NCBI GenBank assembly: GCA_016125975.1
Contig: JAEFCZ010000043.1
Location: forward strand, 1-40,772
Length of the DNA: 40,772 nucleotides
Reading direction: 5' to 3'
From: Candidatus Nitrosopumilus sp.
GTDB taxonomy: Archaea; Thermoproteota; Nitrososphaeria; Nitrososphaerales; Nitrosopumilaceae
The first letter of the stretch is position 1; every line of letters begins with the position of its first letter. The position numbers were made by a program, and so were the translations under genes. Below the pieces are notes generated by a model. It did not search any database and was not told the origin of the DNA. It saw only the letters and a list, made by a program, of their open reading frames with translations. Shown in pieces: positions 34,127 to 40,772 of this stretch.

Positions 34127-34671
34127 AATTTAAAAAAATCAACATTAGGATACTGCTTACTTATTTTAGAGTCCACCATCAACTTTACTTCATCAAGTAA
34201 TGTTGAAGATTCAGTATTTGATTGGCTAAAATCAAATCTAGCATGAGTAAGTGTTGCTGAATCAAGTACAATACTACCCAAATGAACAGAGAGTTCTGAG
34301 AGTTTTTGGCTACAATCAGGAACTAGTTCATAGAGTTGGGCACTAATTGTCCTAATTAGTGGAATAGATGAAGGTAAAACTTGAGGAATGGATTGAATGT
34401 TTGTGATGCTTTTAGTCTTCCTTTTTGTAAGAGTTAAAATTTCAAGTGAAAATGCCATGGTTCGTTCAAGTTCAATTGCCTGAAGATGGGTTTTGTCTGT
34501 TTCATCAAAATCAGAAACTAAATCTTTGTTTGACTGTTTCAAATTATCTCTTTTTTTGGAAATAATATCTACAATTTCTTCAAGTAAAGAAGTAGAGTAT
34601 TCTAATCTAGGAGTCAATGTGACATAATGAGAGATATTTTCATTATCTATCTCCACACACTTAACCGACAT
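34114..34671 (-). CDS. ESCRT-III/CdvB-like candidate, first gene of the cdvC operon
   Basis: A 185-aa protein that follows the order of CdvB-type ESCRT-III cores. It has a long helical hairpin (LEEIVDIISKKRDNLKQSNK, then HLQAIELERTMAFSLEILTL), next a Pro-containing segment (IPQVLPSSIPLIRTISAQL), and a helix LSELSVHLGSIVLDSA. In CdvB the matching part reads as an EI..MEK/ALE hairpin followed by the P...IR.I motif. Similarity is by pattern, not by strong identity, so the call is tentative. The start is ATG 34671. The gene heads the operon with the 166-aa protein and cdvC, which is where an ESCRT-III partner would be expected. Confidence 0.6.
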   Translation of the reverse strand: MSVKCVEIDNENISHYVTLTPRLEYSTSLLEEIVDIISKKRDNLKQSNKDLVSDFDETDKTHLQAIELERTMAFSLEILTLTKRKTKSITNIQSIPQVLPSSIPLIRTISAQLYELVPDCSQKLSELSVHLGSIVLDSATLTHARFDFSQSNTESSTLLDEVKLMVDSKISKQYPNVDFFKLCNT

Positions 34672-34828
34672 GAAGTATTTTGACTGTATTTTGTATTTGA
34701 GGACGGTGTCACGATTAATTTAGTAACCACAGTGACATGTAGGAGTAGTTACAATTTTGATTTTTTTTGAGTACTTGTGTAAAGGAATTTAGCTCTCAAT
34801 TTTACCTAATAACAAATCAATTATAATC

Positions 34829-35989
34829 ATGGTCAATGAGCACGCATTAACAGTTAGTCTTGAAGAATTTGGTTTAAGCAAATATGAAGCACAAGCTTAT
34901 GTGGCACTGATTGCTAAAGGTACGATTTCAGCAGGAGAATTAGCATATTATTCAGAAATTCCAAGAACCAAGATTTATCCAACTTTACAAAAACTTGAAA
35001 ACAAGAAACTAGCAATAATTTCAAAAAGTAAACCGATAATGTGTACTGCTATTGCTCCTGAAGATGCATTTGACGGAATTATTCATGAGCAAATTAACAA
35101 AGTAAACGCAATGAATTCCCTAGTATCTAATCTCAAAAAAGCGAGTGAAGAGAGTAGAAAATCAAGAGGTTCAGAAGAGAAGAGATATTTTCACATTAGT
35201 GCAAACAATGTATTATCACAACTACAAACCATGATTGAAGGTAGTAAATCTTCAATGAAGATAATGGTAGACCAATGGGGTTTGGGATTACTAGCAGAAT
35301 GTAAAGAACAGTTAGTGTCAGTATTACGTAGAAATCTAGATGTCAAAGTATTAGTTTCTCCAACACAGATTTGTTCAGAATCATACAGGGCAATTCCAGA
35401 CGGAGTAGAGATTAGAGCTTCAGACATTACACAAAACTGCTTTATTTTTGATGAAACAGAATTACTAATGGTAAACAATGAAAATGGAAAAGGTGCAATA
35501 TTTTCATCAACAGATATTCTTGGAGTAAATCAAGAAAAAGTATTTTCACATATATGGAAAAATGCTACAAAAACTAAAGCACTTGGAGATATGACAAAAG
35601 CAGAGGCTCAAGAAATTTACAAAATCATCAAGACAGTTAATGAAACTGGATTGACACATATCTTGAATTCCACAATGTTCTCAAAAAAACCAGAATTAGA
35701 CTTGTTTAAGTTACTAGAAAAGAACGGGGTGTCACTAAAATCAAAATCATTAGATGATGTTATTGAGATAATGAATGCAGTGTTACAGATTACATGTTCA
35801 GGACATGTCAACTTTGAGGCAAATACAAAAAATATCACAGTCGAATCCAAGCTAAATAGCGGACACTCTCTTCCATGGGTTTCAATTTTAGATGGATGCC
35901 TCCAAAAACAAGGTTATAAAACAAGAACAGTCTTCCAAAACAATTCAAGCAAAGGCGAAAAAGTCCACATCAAAATAAGTAAAAACTAA
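34829..35989 (+). CDS. TrmB-family transcription regulator
   Basis: A 386-aa regulator. The N-terminal winged helix (about residues 5-75) has GLSKYEAQAYVALIAKG, then AGELAYYSEIPRTKIYPTLQKLE, the TrmB signature. A short coiled coil (residues 85-115) and a ligand-type domain follow, with a PLD-like region (SMKIMVDQWGLGLL). The last 90 residues are an extra domain of unknown role. TrmB proteins sense sugars or other metabolites and act on nearby promoters. The gene is divergent from the cdvC operon over 157 bases, so it may control that operon or itself. The start is ATG 34829. Confidence 0.85.
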   Translation: MVNEHALTVSLEEFGLSKYEAQAYVALIAKGTISAGELAYYSEIPRTKIYPTLQKLENKKLAIISKSKPIMCTAIAPEDAFDGIIHEQINKVNAMNSLVSNLKKASEESRKSRGSEEKRYFHISANNVLSQLQTMIEGSKSSMKIMVDQWGLGLLAECKEQLVSVLRRNLDVKVLVSPTQICSESYRAIPDGVEIRASDITQNCFIFDETELLMVNNENGKGAIFSSTDILGVNQEKVFSHIWKNATKTKALGDMTKAEAQEIYKIIKTVNETGLTHILNSTMFSKKPELDLFKLLEKNGVSLKSKSLDDVIEIMNAVLQITCSGHVNFEANTKNITVESKLNSGHSLPWVSILDGCLQKQGYKTRTVFQNNSSKGEKVHIKISKN

Positions 35990-36018
35990 AATCAGACTAA
36001 AATGACGCAACAATCGTC

Positions 36019-36474
36019 ATGTCTGAAGAAAAACTCAAAGAGTTAGGAATAGAATTACCAGAAGCCCCAGTACCTGCAGGAAATTACATCCCAGCAGTAA
36101 GAACAGGAAATTTGCTTTTCATATCAGGACAAATTCCATTAGAAAATGGCAAAGTAGCATGTACTGGAAAAGTTTCAAATGACAATCTAGAAACTGCTCA
36201 AAAATCAGCTAAAAGTTGCGCAATCAACATACTAGCTCAAATCAAAAGAGAAGCAGGAAGTTTGGACAAAGTGTCAAAAATTGTCAAACTATCAGGATTT
36301 GTAAATTCAGTTCCAGAATTTACACAACATCCAAAAGTGATCAATGCGGCATCAGATTTGATGTTTGAGGTTTTTGGAGAAAAAGGAAAACATGCAAGAA
36401 TAGCATTAGGTGTAGGAAGTTTACCACTTGACTCTATGACAGAGATTGATGCAATCGTAGAGATCTCAGAATAA
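36019..36474 (+). CDS. ridA: RidA/YjgF-family enamine deaminase
   Basis: A 151-aa RidA-type protein, which by family knowledge hydrolyses reactive enamine/imine intermediates from PLP enzymes. The active-site Arg is in KHARIALGVGSLP, and the closing IDAIVEI is typical. LLFISGQIPLENG is the conserved early block. The N-terminal 20 residues are a short extension. The start is ATG 36019; the six-base arms ATGACG/CGTCAT flank and include this start codon. It follows the TrmB gene by 29 bases. Confidence 0.9.
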   Translation: MSEEKLKELGIELPEAPVPAGNYIPAVRTGNLLFISGQIPLENGKVACTGKVSNDNLETAQKSAKSCAINILAQIKREAGSLDKVSKIVKLSGFVNSVPEFTQHPKVINAASDLMFEVFGEKGKHARIALGVGSLPLDSMTEIDAIVEISE

Positions 36475-36494
36475 GTTGAAAATCAGCTTAGAAC

Positions 36495-36503
36495 TATTAT
36501 ATG
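36495..36503 (+). promoter_or_regulatory. TATA-like box for the multicopper oxidase
   Basis: TATTATATG lies 23-31 bases before ATG 36526, as expected for a leaderless message. It favours ATG 36526 over the TTG at 36517. Confidence 0.35.
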
Positions 36504-36525
36504 AGTAAAGTATGAATTGAGAAAA

Positions 36526-37476
36526 ATGAAGCTAAATCGAAATGTTTTGATTTTTCCAAGTATATTTTTCGGAATAATATTTTTGTCTCAAAGTATAGGA
36601 GGGGCATACTCACAAGAATGGACAGATCATAATAACTCTGATCCGGGACTAGAACAAATTCCTGATTGGGTAAAACAGGTAGTTAGTTGGTGGTCAGAAG
36701 ACGCTATCAGTGATCATGAATTTGCAAATGGGTTAGGATTTCTTATCAAAGAAAAAGTAATTGAAGTAGATACTAGAATAGTATTTGGAACTACCAATCA
36801 AGAAATTCTTCAGACTAAAGACATGGAGATTAATGTTGATGAAAATATTGAGATTCCTGATTTGATTAGAAATAGTGCAAAATGGTACATATCAGGTGAA
36901 ATTCCTGAAGAACATTTTCTTGGAGGAGTAGAGCATTTGATTAATGAAAATATTATTTCATTTGGAGAAAAATCTGAATTTGATTATGAAAAAATACAGG
37001 ATAGAATCATACCAAATGCATCTCCCGTATATCTAAAAAATAATCAAAACATAGAATTTTCAGTAGATATTATTGAAAAAATCATTGATGGAGAGAAAAT
37101 CAGGATGTTTGGGTATAACAATCAAAGTCCAGGTCCAATGTTAATAGCAAATCAAGGAGATTCAATTACCATTAATTTAAAAAATAACTTAGATATTCCA
37201 ACCACTACACATTGGCATGGTTTGAGGCTAGATTACAAAAATGATGGAGTGCCACACCTTACACAAGAGCCTATTCAGCCAGGAGAAACTTTCCAATACA
37301 CTCTAAAATTCCCAGATACTGGAATCTATGTCTATCACCCACATGTCAGAACTGAAATGCAAGTCGATATGGGTTTGTATGGCAACATCCTAGTTCAAGA
37401 TAAAAATAAAGACTATCAGAATTTCCAAATTCCGTTGGTTTTAGATGATGTCATGATTAATGAAAAAATGTTATAG
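36526..37476 (+). pseudogene. Multicopper oxidase, part 1: signal peptide, two W-rich repeats, first cupredoxin domain
   Basis: First of three frames that together make one secreted laccase/CopA-type oxidase. A signal peptide (FPSIFFGIIFLSQSIGGAYS) is followed by two copies of a thaumarchaeal repeat (IPDWVKQVVSWWSEDAISDHEF; IPDLIRNSAKWYISGEIPEEHF). The cupredoxin domain has the type 2/3 copper motifs HWHG and HPH. The frame stops at 37476 inside what should be LDDVMINEK-N-VIEYDK. One more A in the six-A run at 37463-37468 would restore reading into the next part. Either this is a broken gene, or the sequence has a homopolymer error. By family it would oxidise Cu(I), Fe(II) or phenols outside the cell. 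Confidence 0.8.
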
Positions 37477-38252
37477 AATATGATAAAGATGTTGTAGACC
37501 ATGTCTTAATGGGAAGATTTGGAAATACCATGTTAATTAATGGTGAATCAGATTATGTTTTAGAAGTACCACAAAATGAAATCGTAAAATTTTATCTAAC
37601 AAACACAGCAAATACTAGAACATTTAATTTCCAAATTGAAGAACAAGAACTTAAGCTAGTAACATCAGACATGAGTGAATATACAGAAAGTAGTTTTGTT
37701 GATTCCGTAATTATCTCACCATTTGAAAGGAGAGCAGTTGAAGTTATGTTTGAAACACAAGGCATATATGATATCAACCATGTAACCCCTGAAAAAAAAT
37801 ACAGTATTGGAAAAATCATAGTCAAAAAATCAGTTGTTCAAGCAAATGAAGAATTTTTTAATGTATCACAAAATTCAGAAATAAAATTTGAAATGTCAAC
37901 ATTGAAAAAATATTTTTCAGTTGAACCAGAATTAGAGTTAGAGTTTGATTTAGAGACCACATTAGATATATCCATACATTCAATGGAACATAATGATTCA
38001 GAACATGATCATTCAACTATGGATGATTCAATCGGAGATCATTCAATGATGGAAGATTCTATGCAACAAGACCATCAAATGACTGACAGTACAATGGATC
38101 ATACAAGTATTATTTCACAAGGTATGTCAACTGATCACCATGAAGGCTCAATGAATCATCATAATTCAGATGGAATAGAGTGGGATGATGAGATGCCTCA
38201 CATGAATATGATGTCAAATGAAAAAAAATACAAAATGGGTTTTACGAGATAA
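37477..38252 (+). pseudogene. Multicopper oxidase, part 2: middle domain and His/Met-rich loop
   Basis: Continuation of the same oxidase in a second frame; an ATG at 37509 exists, but coding really begins at the frameshift. MGRFGNTMLINGE is the usual start of a second cupredoxin domain. After that comes a striking His, Met, Asp and Ser-rich stretch (about residues 165-225 of this frame; for example MDHTSIISQGMSTDHHEG). It resembles the copper-binding methionine/histidine loops of CueO, PcoA and CopA proteins. The frame runs into an unrelated tail (KMGFTR) and stops at 38252, after a run of eight A at 38221-38228. One more A there would join it to part 3. Confidence 0.75.
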
Positions 38253-38571
38253 AAACACAGGAAAACAAGGATTTGATATTGATTTTACAGCCAATGTAGG
38301 AGATGTAAAGAAAATCAGATTGATTAACAGTCCAGATTCGATACATCCAATGCAGCATCCATTCCACTTGCACGGTCAAAGATTCATTGTTATTTCAGAA
38401 AATGCCGAGATGAATTCCAATTTGTCATGGCAAGATAGTGTTTTGGTTCCCGAAGGAAAAACAATCGATATTCTAGTAGAGTTTTCTAATCCAGGAGAAT
38501 GGCTCATGCATTGTCATATTTTAGAACACCATGAATCGGAAATGACATCAAAAATCAGTGTCAAATCTTAG
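38218..38571 (+). pseudogene. Multicopper oxidase, part 3: C-terminal cupredoxin domain
   Basis: The last domain of the same oxidase, in a third frame. It holds the remaining copper ligands: HPMQHPFHLHGQRF and HCHILEHHESEM (type 1, 2 and 3 sites, with Met as the probable axial ligand). The spacing and the HXH-type pairs match three-domain laccase/CueO proteins, not two-domain nitrite reductases. Real coding overlaps the end of part 2 at the eight-A run; the local ATG at 38218 is only a by-product of the shift. All copper ligands survive, so a single base correction at each of two sites would give an intact enzyme. Confidence 0.8.
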
Positions 38572-38641
38572 AAAACAAACCAAATCCAGTTTTTTCCTAG
38601 TTCTTATATGAAATGAAAATGGTGAAAACCTAGGGCATTAC

Positions 38642-38800
38642 ATGACATTAAAAAATTATATTTTTAAAAGTTTGTGGCTTCAAGTTGTAATCTCTTTGCT
38701 GCTGGGATTAGGAGTAGGGTTGGTTTTAGGAGATGATGGTGGTATTGGTTTAGATGATGATACGTTAGATTCTCTTTCATCATATCTCAAAATTCCATGA
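38642..38800 (+). pseudogene. N-terminal fragment of a sodium:dicarboxylate symporter-like protein
   Basis: Fifty-two residues from ATG 38642 begin MTLKNYIFKSLWLQVVIS and form a first transmembrane helix rich in Gly and Leu. An acidic loop and SSYLKIP follow. This matches the start of SDF (DctA/GltP) carriers, where a Gly-Thr-x-Phe-Leu run normally follows IP. Here TGA replaces the Gly codon, and TEFL is still readable after it. The sequence then loses all similarity. It is a stub of a transporter gene, cut by a stop and by the loss of the rest. CTTATATGA upstream may be its old promoter. Confidence 0.55.
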
Positions 38801-38849
38801 ACAGAGTTTTTGAGTGCAGTTCTCCACTGGATGAGTTTTTTTCTACATC

Positions 38850-39092
38850 TTGCCAGTTGTCTCTGCAAGAGATATGATCAAAGCATTGCACAAGATGGGC
38901 TATGATGTTGATCATCAAACTGGCAGTCACATAATACTTCGAAAAAAACAATATCCTCACAGAAGGCTATGTGTCCCAAATCATAAGGAAATTGCAAGAG
39001 GGACACTGCGTTCTATAATAAAGGAATCAGGATTGGAGATGAAGGAATTTTTGAGTTCCCAGACATTCCAGGAAAAGACATGCAGACATTAA
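38850..39092 (+). CDS. hicA: HicA-like toxin (mRNA interferase), solitary
   Basis: An 80-aa protein with the HicA double-stranded-RNA-binding-like fold. LPVVSARDMIKALHKMGYDV is the N-terminal helix, TGSHIILRKK holds the active His, and VCVPNHKEIARGTLRSIIKE-type sequence (here LCVPNHKEIARGTLRSIIKE) follows. HicA cleaves RNA and is normally neutralised by HicB, but no hicB lies next to it. The usual Met-Pro-Lys start is missing and TTG 38850 takes its place. After EFLSS the C-terminus (QTFQEKTCRH) leaves the family, because the reading frame runs into the terminase-like fragment. It may be active, inactive or a fossil. Confidence 0.7.
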   Translation: MPVVSARDMIKALHKMGYDVDHQTGSHIILRKKQYPHRRLCVPNHKEIARGTLRSIIKESGLEMKEFLSSQTFQEKTCRH

Positions 39093-39247
39093 TTGACCAA
39101 ATACCACAGATCGCTGCAATTACAACTGCAAACGGCTCTACAACATACAAGGCTCAGCGAGGGCGCCACGATGATTTATTCATGGCAGCATTGCACTGTT
39201 GTAATTTTGTGAGGCTGTTTATAGAGCAGCAAGAAAGGATGAGATAA
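39056..39247 (+). pseudogene. C-terminal fragment of a phage terminase large subunit-like protein
   Basis: In a frame different from hicA, 63 residues read FPDIPGKDMQTLIDQIPQ and then YKAQRGRHDDLFMAALHCC. The RGRHDD-x-x-x-A pattern near the end is the last motif of TerL nuclease domains. The matching part starts where hicA loses family similarity, around 39056; an inner ATG at 39080 gives 55 aa. No capsid, portal or other phage genes are present. It is best read as debris of a virus or integrated element. The stop at 39247 lies one base before the NHL gene. Confidence 0.5.
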
Positions 39248-39248
39248 T

Positions 39249-40154
39249 TTGTTGATTAATGAAAAGCTTGATATAATATCTCCTTTGACATATATTGTGA
39301 ATATAAGTTACAAGACATCTATTGGCTCTCAAGGAACAGAGGATGGTCAGTTTAATTTACCTGCCAATGTAAAGGCTGATGAAAAATATATTTTTGTCAC
39401 TGATGCCAAAAATAATCGTATTGAGGTATTTGATAAGTTAGATTACAGTTTTGTTGCAAAGTTTGGCTCTCAGGGAACAGAGGATGGTCAGTTTAAATTT
39501 CCAGAAGGAATTGATATAGATGAAAATCACATATTTGTTGCAGATTCTGCAAACTTTAGGGTTCAAGTTTTTAAAAAGTCAGATTACAGTTTTGTTGCAA
39601 AGTTTGGCTCTCAGGGAACAGAGGATGGTCAGTTTAATTTCCCCGCTAATGTAAGGGTAGATGATTCAAAGATATATGTTGCCGATGTAGTCAATAACTG
39701 TATTCAGGTATTTGATAAAAATAATTTTAAATTTATATCTAAATTTGGCTCTCAAGGATCAGAGGATGGTCAGTTTAATTCCCCTCAAGGATTTTATGTA
39801 GATAAAACCCACATATTTGTTGCAGATTCTGATAATGATCGTATCCAGGTATTTTTAAAAGAAAACAATTCTTTTGTTACTAAATTTGGCAGTATCGGCG
39901 CAGAGGATGGCCTTTTTAATACTCCAAGGGGGCTAGTAGTAGATGATAATCGTATATTCATAGTTGATTCGTCAAATCAAAGAATTCAGGTATTTGATAA
40001 AAATAATTTTAAATTTATATCTAAATTTGGCTCTCAAGGAACAGATAATGGCCAATTTATGTATCCTAGGGGAATAGATGTATCAAAGGACAATCTCTTT
40101 GTGGCAGATGTACTAAATAACCGAGTTCAAGTATTAAATGTGATTAACTCTTAA
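39249..40154 (+). CDS. NHL-repeat beta-propeller protein with six near-identical units
   Basis: A 301-aa protein built of six 47-residue repeats. Each starts FGSQGTEDGQF (or a variant) and contains VADxxNxRIQVF, the NHL signature. Six units should close a six-bladed propeller, typically a binding platform for proteins, RNA or sugars. The nucleotide units begin at 39324, 39465, 39606, 39747, 39888 and 40029, exactly 141 bases apart. The start is TTG 39249 (MLINEKLDIIS); there is no clear signal peptide, so an original N-terminus may be lost. It directly follows the terminase-like fragment. The ligand is unknown. Confidence 0.85.
   Translation: MLINEKLDIISPLTYIVNISYKTSIGSQGTEDGQFNLPANVKADEKYIFVTDAKNNRIEVFDKLDYSFVAKFGSQGTEDGQFKFPEGIDIDENHIFVADSANFRVQVFKKSDYSFVAKFGSQGTEDGQFNFPANVRVDDSKIYVADVVNNCIQVFDKNNFKFISKFGSQGSEDGQFNSPQGFYVDKTHIFVADSDNDRIQVFLKENNSFVTKFGSIGAEDGLFNTPRGLVVDDNRIFIVDSSNQRIQVFDKNNFKFISKFGSQGTDNGQFMYPRGIDVSKDNLFVADVLNNRVQVLNVINS
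39324..40154 (+). repeat. Six tandem 141-base units coding NHL blades
   Basis: The unit starts share GGCTCTCA-GGAACAGAGGA-type sequence. Stretches of about 50 bases around the junctions are identical between units 2 and 3 (before 39465 and 39606) and between units 4 and 6 (before 39747 and 40029). Unit 5 has diverged most. The identity at DNA level, including silent sites, shows recent duplication or gene conversion within the gene. Confidence 0.85.
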
Positions 40155-40161
40155 CTGTATC

Positions 40162-40578
40162 GTGGCTAGTGCTGAAATCCGCCAACTAATTTTGCATGAT
40201 ATTGCACATTTTGGGTTAAGACTAACAGTTGGTGTTATCTTTATTGCACATTCATTGGGAAAATTTCAACCTGGATTTGCAGGATTTTTAGAAAGCCAAG
40301 GAATACCGCCAGAGATGCAAATACCAATAGCTTTGGCAGAACTAATTCCAGGAATTCTGTTAATAATTGGCGTGTTAACTAGGATCTCAGCATCACTATT
40401 ATCAATTGTAATGTTAGGTGCAATATTTTTGATAAAAGGTGCTGCTAGTCTAACAGGAGATAGAGGAGTAGAAATTGATTTGATTCTATTAGCTGCTTGT
40501 CTGATAGTTATTGTTGTTGGTCCTGGAAAAATTTCACTGTCTTATGTGGCAAGAAAAATCCCCCGAACCTTACACTAG
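40162..40578 (+). CDS. DoxX-family membrane protein
   Basis: A 138-aa integral membrane protein with four hydrophobic helices. GLRLTVGVIFIAHSLGKF, then an amphipathic loop, ALAELIPGILLIIGVLTRI, and the final helix LAACLIVIVVGPGKISL give the DoxX/DoxD-like pattern. The family includes thiosulfate:quinone oxidoreductase subunits and small redox-linked proteins; the role here is unknown. The start is GTG 40162, seven bases after the NHL stop. Confidence 0.85.
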   Translation: MASAEIRQLILHDIAHFGLRLTVGVIFIAHSLGKFQPGFAGFLESQGIPPEMQIPIALAELIPGILLIIGVLTRISASLLSIVMLGAIFLIKGAASLTGDRGVEIDLILLAACLIVIVVGPGKISLSYVARKIPRTLH

Positions 40579-40580
40579 TC

Positions 40581-40594
40581 AAATATATAAAATA
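40581..40594 (+). promoter_or_regulatory. TATA-rich element upstream of the last gene
   Basis: AAATATATAAAATA lies about 90 bases before ATG 40683. Transcription from it would give a leader of about 65 bases, unlike the leaderless genes elsewhere in the window. Inferred. Confidence 0.3.
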
Positions 40595-40682
40595 TCCATT
40601 GATAGTCACACTTTTATTCTAACATTCGATCCGTGATCAGGTGATTTGTAAAAGTACGTTAGCTAGCAAGACACAAACATTT

Positions 40683-40772
40683 ATGCCCAGTCTACAATTC
40701 ATTCCAATTCTATCCTTGCTAGTTATCGTATCTTTTACATCATTATCATACGTAGAATTTCCTTCTGCTTTT
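40683..40772 (+). CDS. Start of a secreted protein, cut by the window edge
   Basis: Thirty codons from ATG 40683 to the last base read MPSLQFIPILSLLVIVSF and then TSLSYVEFPSAF. This is a signal peptide with a hydrophobic core and a likely cleavage region just beyond the window. The mature protein is not seen. Many thaumarchaeal plastocyanin-like and oxidase proteins start in this way, but nothing here decides the family. Confidence 0.55.
   Translation, partial: MPSLQFIPILSLLVIVSFTSLSYVEFPSAF

Noticed and set aside
36526-38571. Reading the copper protein as a NirK-type nitrite reductase
   Set aside because: The C-terminal HPFHLHG and HCHILEHHE motifs and the His/Met loop fit three-domain laccase/CueO-type oxidases better.
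38680-38868. Minus-strand ORF opposite the transporter stub and hicA start
   Set aside because: It is antisense to recognisable plus-strand fragments and has biased, featureless sequence.
38850-39092. A full toxin-antitoxin or defence system around hicA
   Set aside because: No hicB and no other defence gene lies beside it; the neighbours are fragments and an NHL protein.
39324-40154. Regularly spaced repeats that might suggest a CRISPR-like array
   Set aside because: The 141-base period is a multiple of three, lies in one open frame and encodes NHL blades; there are no short repeats with unique spacers.
1-40772. tRNA, rRNA or other structured RNA genes
   Set aside because: No cloverleaf with a T-arm consensus and no rRNA-like segment was seen in the gaps; all long stretches are protein coding.

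Overview
The window looks like a piece of chromosome from a marine ammonia-oxidising archaeon of the Nitrosopumilus type (Nitrososphaeria/Thaumarchaeota). The reasons are the AT-rich sequence, many TTG starts, and TATA-like boxes about 25 bases before start codons (leaderless transcripts). The gene set also fits: Vps4-like CdvC, CofG/CofH for F420, an archaeal PIN-ATPase-KH protein, a V/A-type ATPase F subunit, and a secreted multicopper oxidase with thaumarchaeal W-rich repeats. No ammonia monooxygenase, rRNA or tRNA gene was seen. Assignments rest on reading the sequence and family knowledge only; no search was run.

Layout. 1-5.0 kb: a membrane-anchored HtrA-type protease, then cofG-cofH-pmbA packed tightly on the + strand. 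5.0-9.6 kb: a cation/Ca exchanger, a membrane-anchored unknown, a small unknown, an MntR-type regulator, and a PIN-ATPase-KH protein. 9.66-10.45 kb: a response regulator and a histidine kinase, both lacking their N-terminal halves and joined head to head near 9906. 10.5-13.9 kb: a 45-aa ORF, tldD, two overlapping DNA glycosylase genes (family 4 UDG and 3-methyladenine glycosylase), and a VTT/DedA-type membrane protein. 13.9-18.0 kb: small conserved and zinc-binding proteins, a DppD/OppD-type ATPase without partner genes, and a zinc-ribbon protein followed by aspS. 18.1-23.3 kb: branched-chain amino-acid synthesis (ilvB-ilvN-leuA, and leuB), with a PII-like gene divergent from leuB. 23.5-27.9 kb: an NTF2-like protein, a DhnA-type aldolase with a lysine-rich tail, a zinc dehydrogenase, ATPase subunit F, three small proteins (one SWIM-type) and a metallophosphoesterase. 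28.0-32.4 kb: carA-carB. 32.4-34.7 kb: an operon of two helical proteins (the first ESCRT-III-like in pattern) followed by cdvC. 34.8-36.5 kb: a TrmB-type regulator and RidA.

From 36.5 kb onward the region looks accessory and damaged. A multicopper oxidase is broken by two frameshifts at poly-A runs. Next come a transporter N-terminal stub ending in a stop, a lone HicA-like toxin, and a fragment with the HDD motif of phage terminase C-termini. After these are a six-unit NHL propeller whose 141-base units are partly near identical, a DoxX protein, and the start of a secreted protein cut by the window edge.

Two gene sets read as working units. ilvB, ilvN, leuA and leuB make valine/leucine precursors, with a nitrogen/energy-sensing PII protein next door. 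The cdvC operon probably supplies the Vps4 ATPase together with its own polymer-like partners. The best leads for something undescribed are the two proteins encoded with cdvC, the carA gene without a usable start codon, and the mosaic of fragments at 38.6-39.25 kb.
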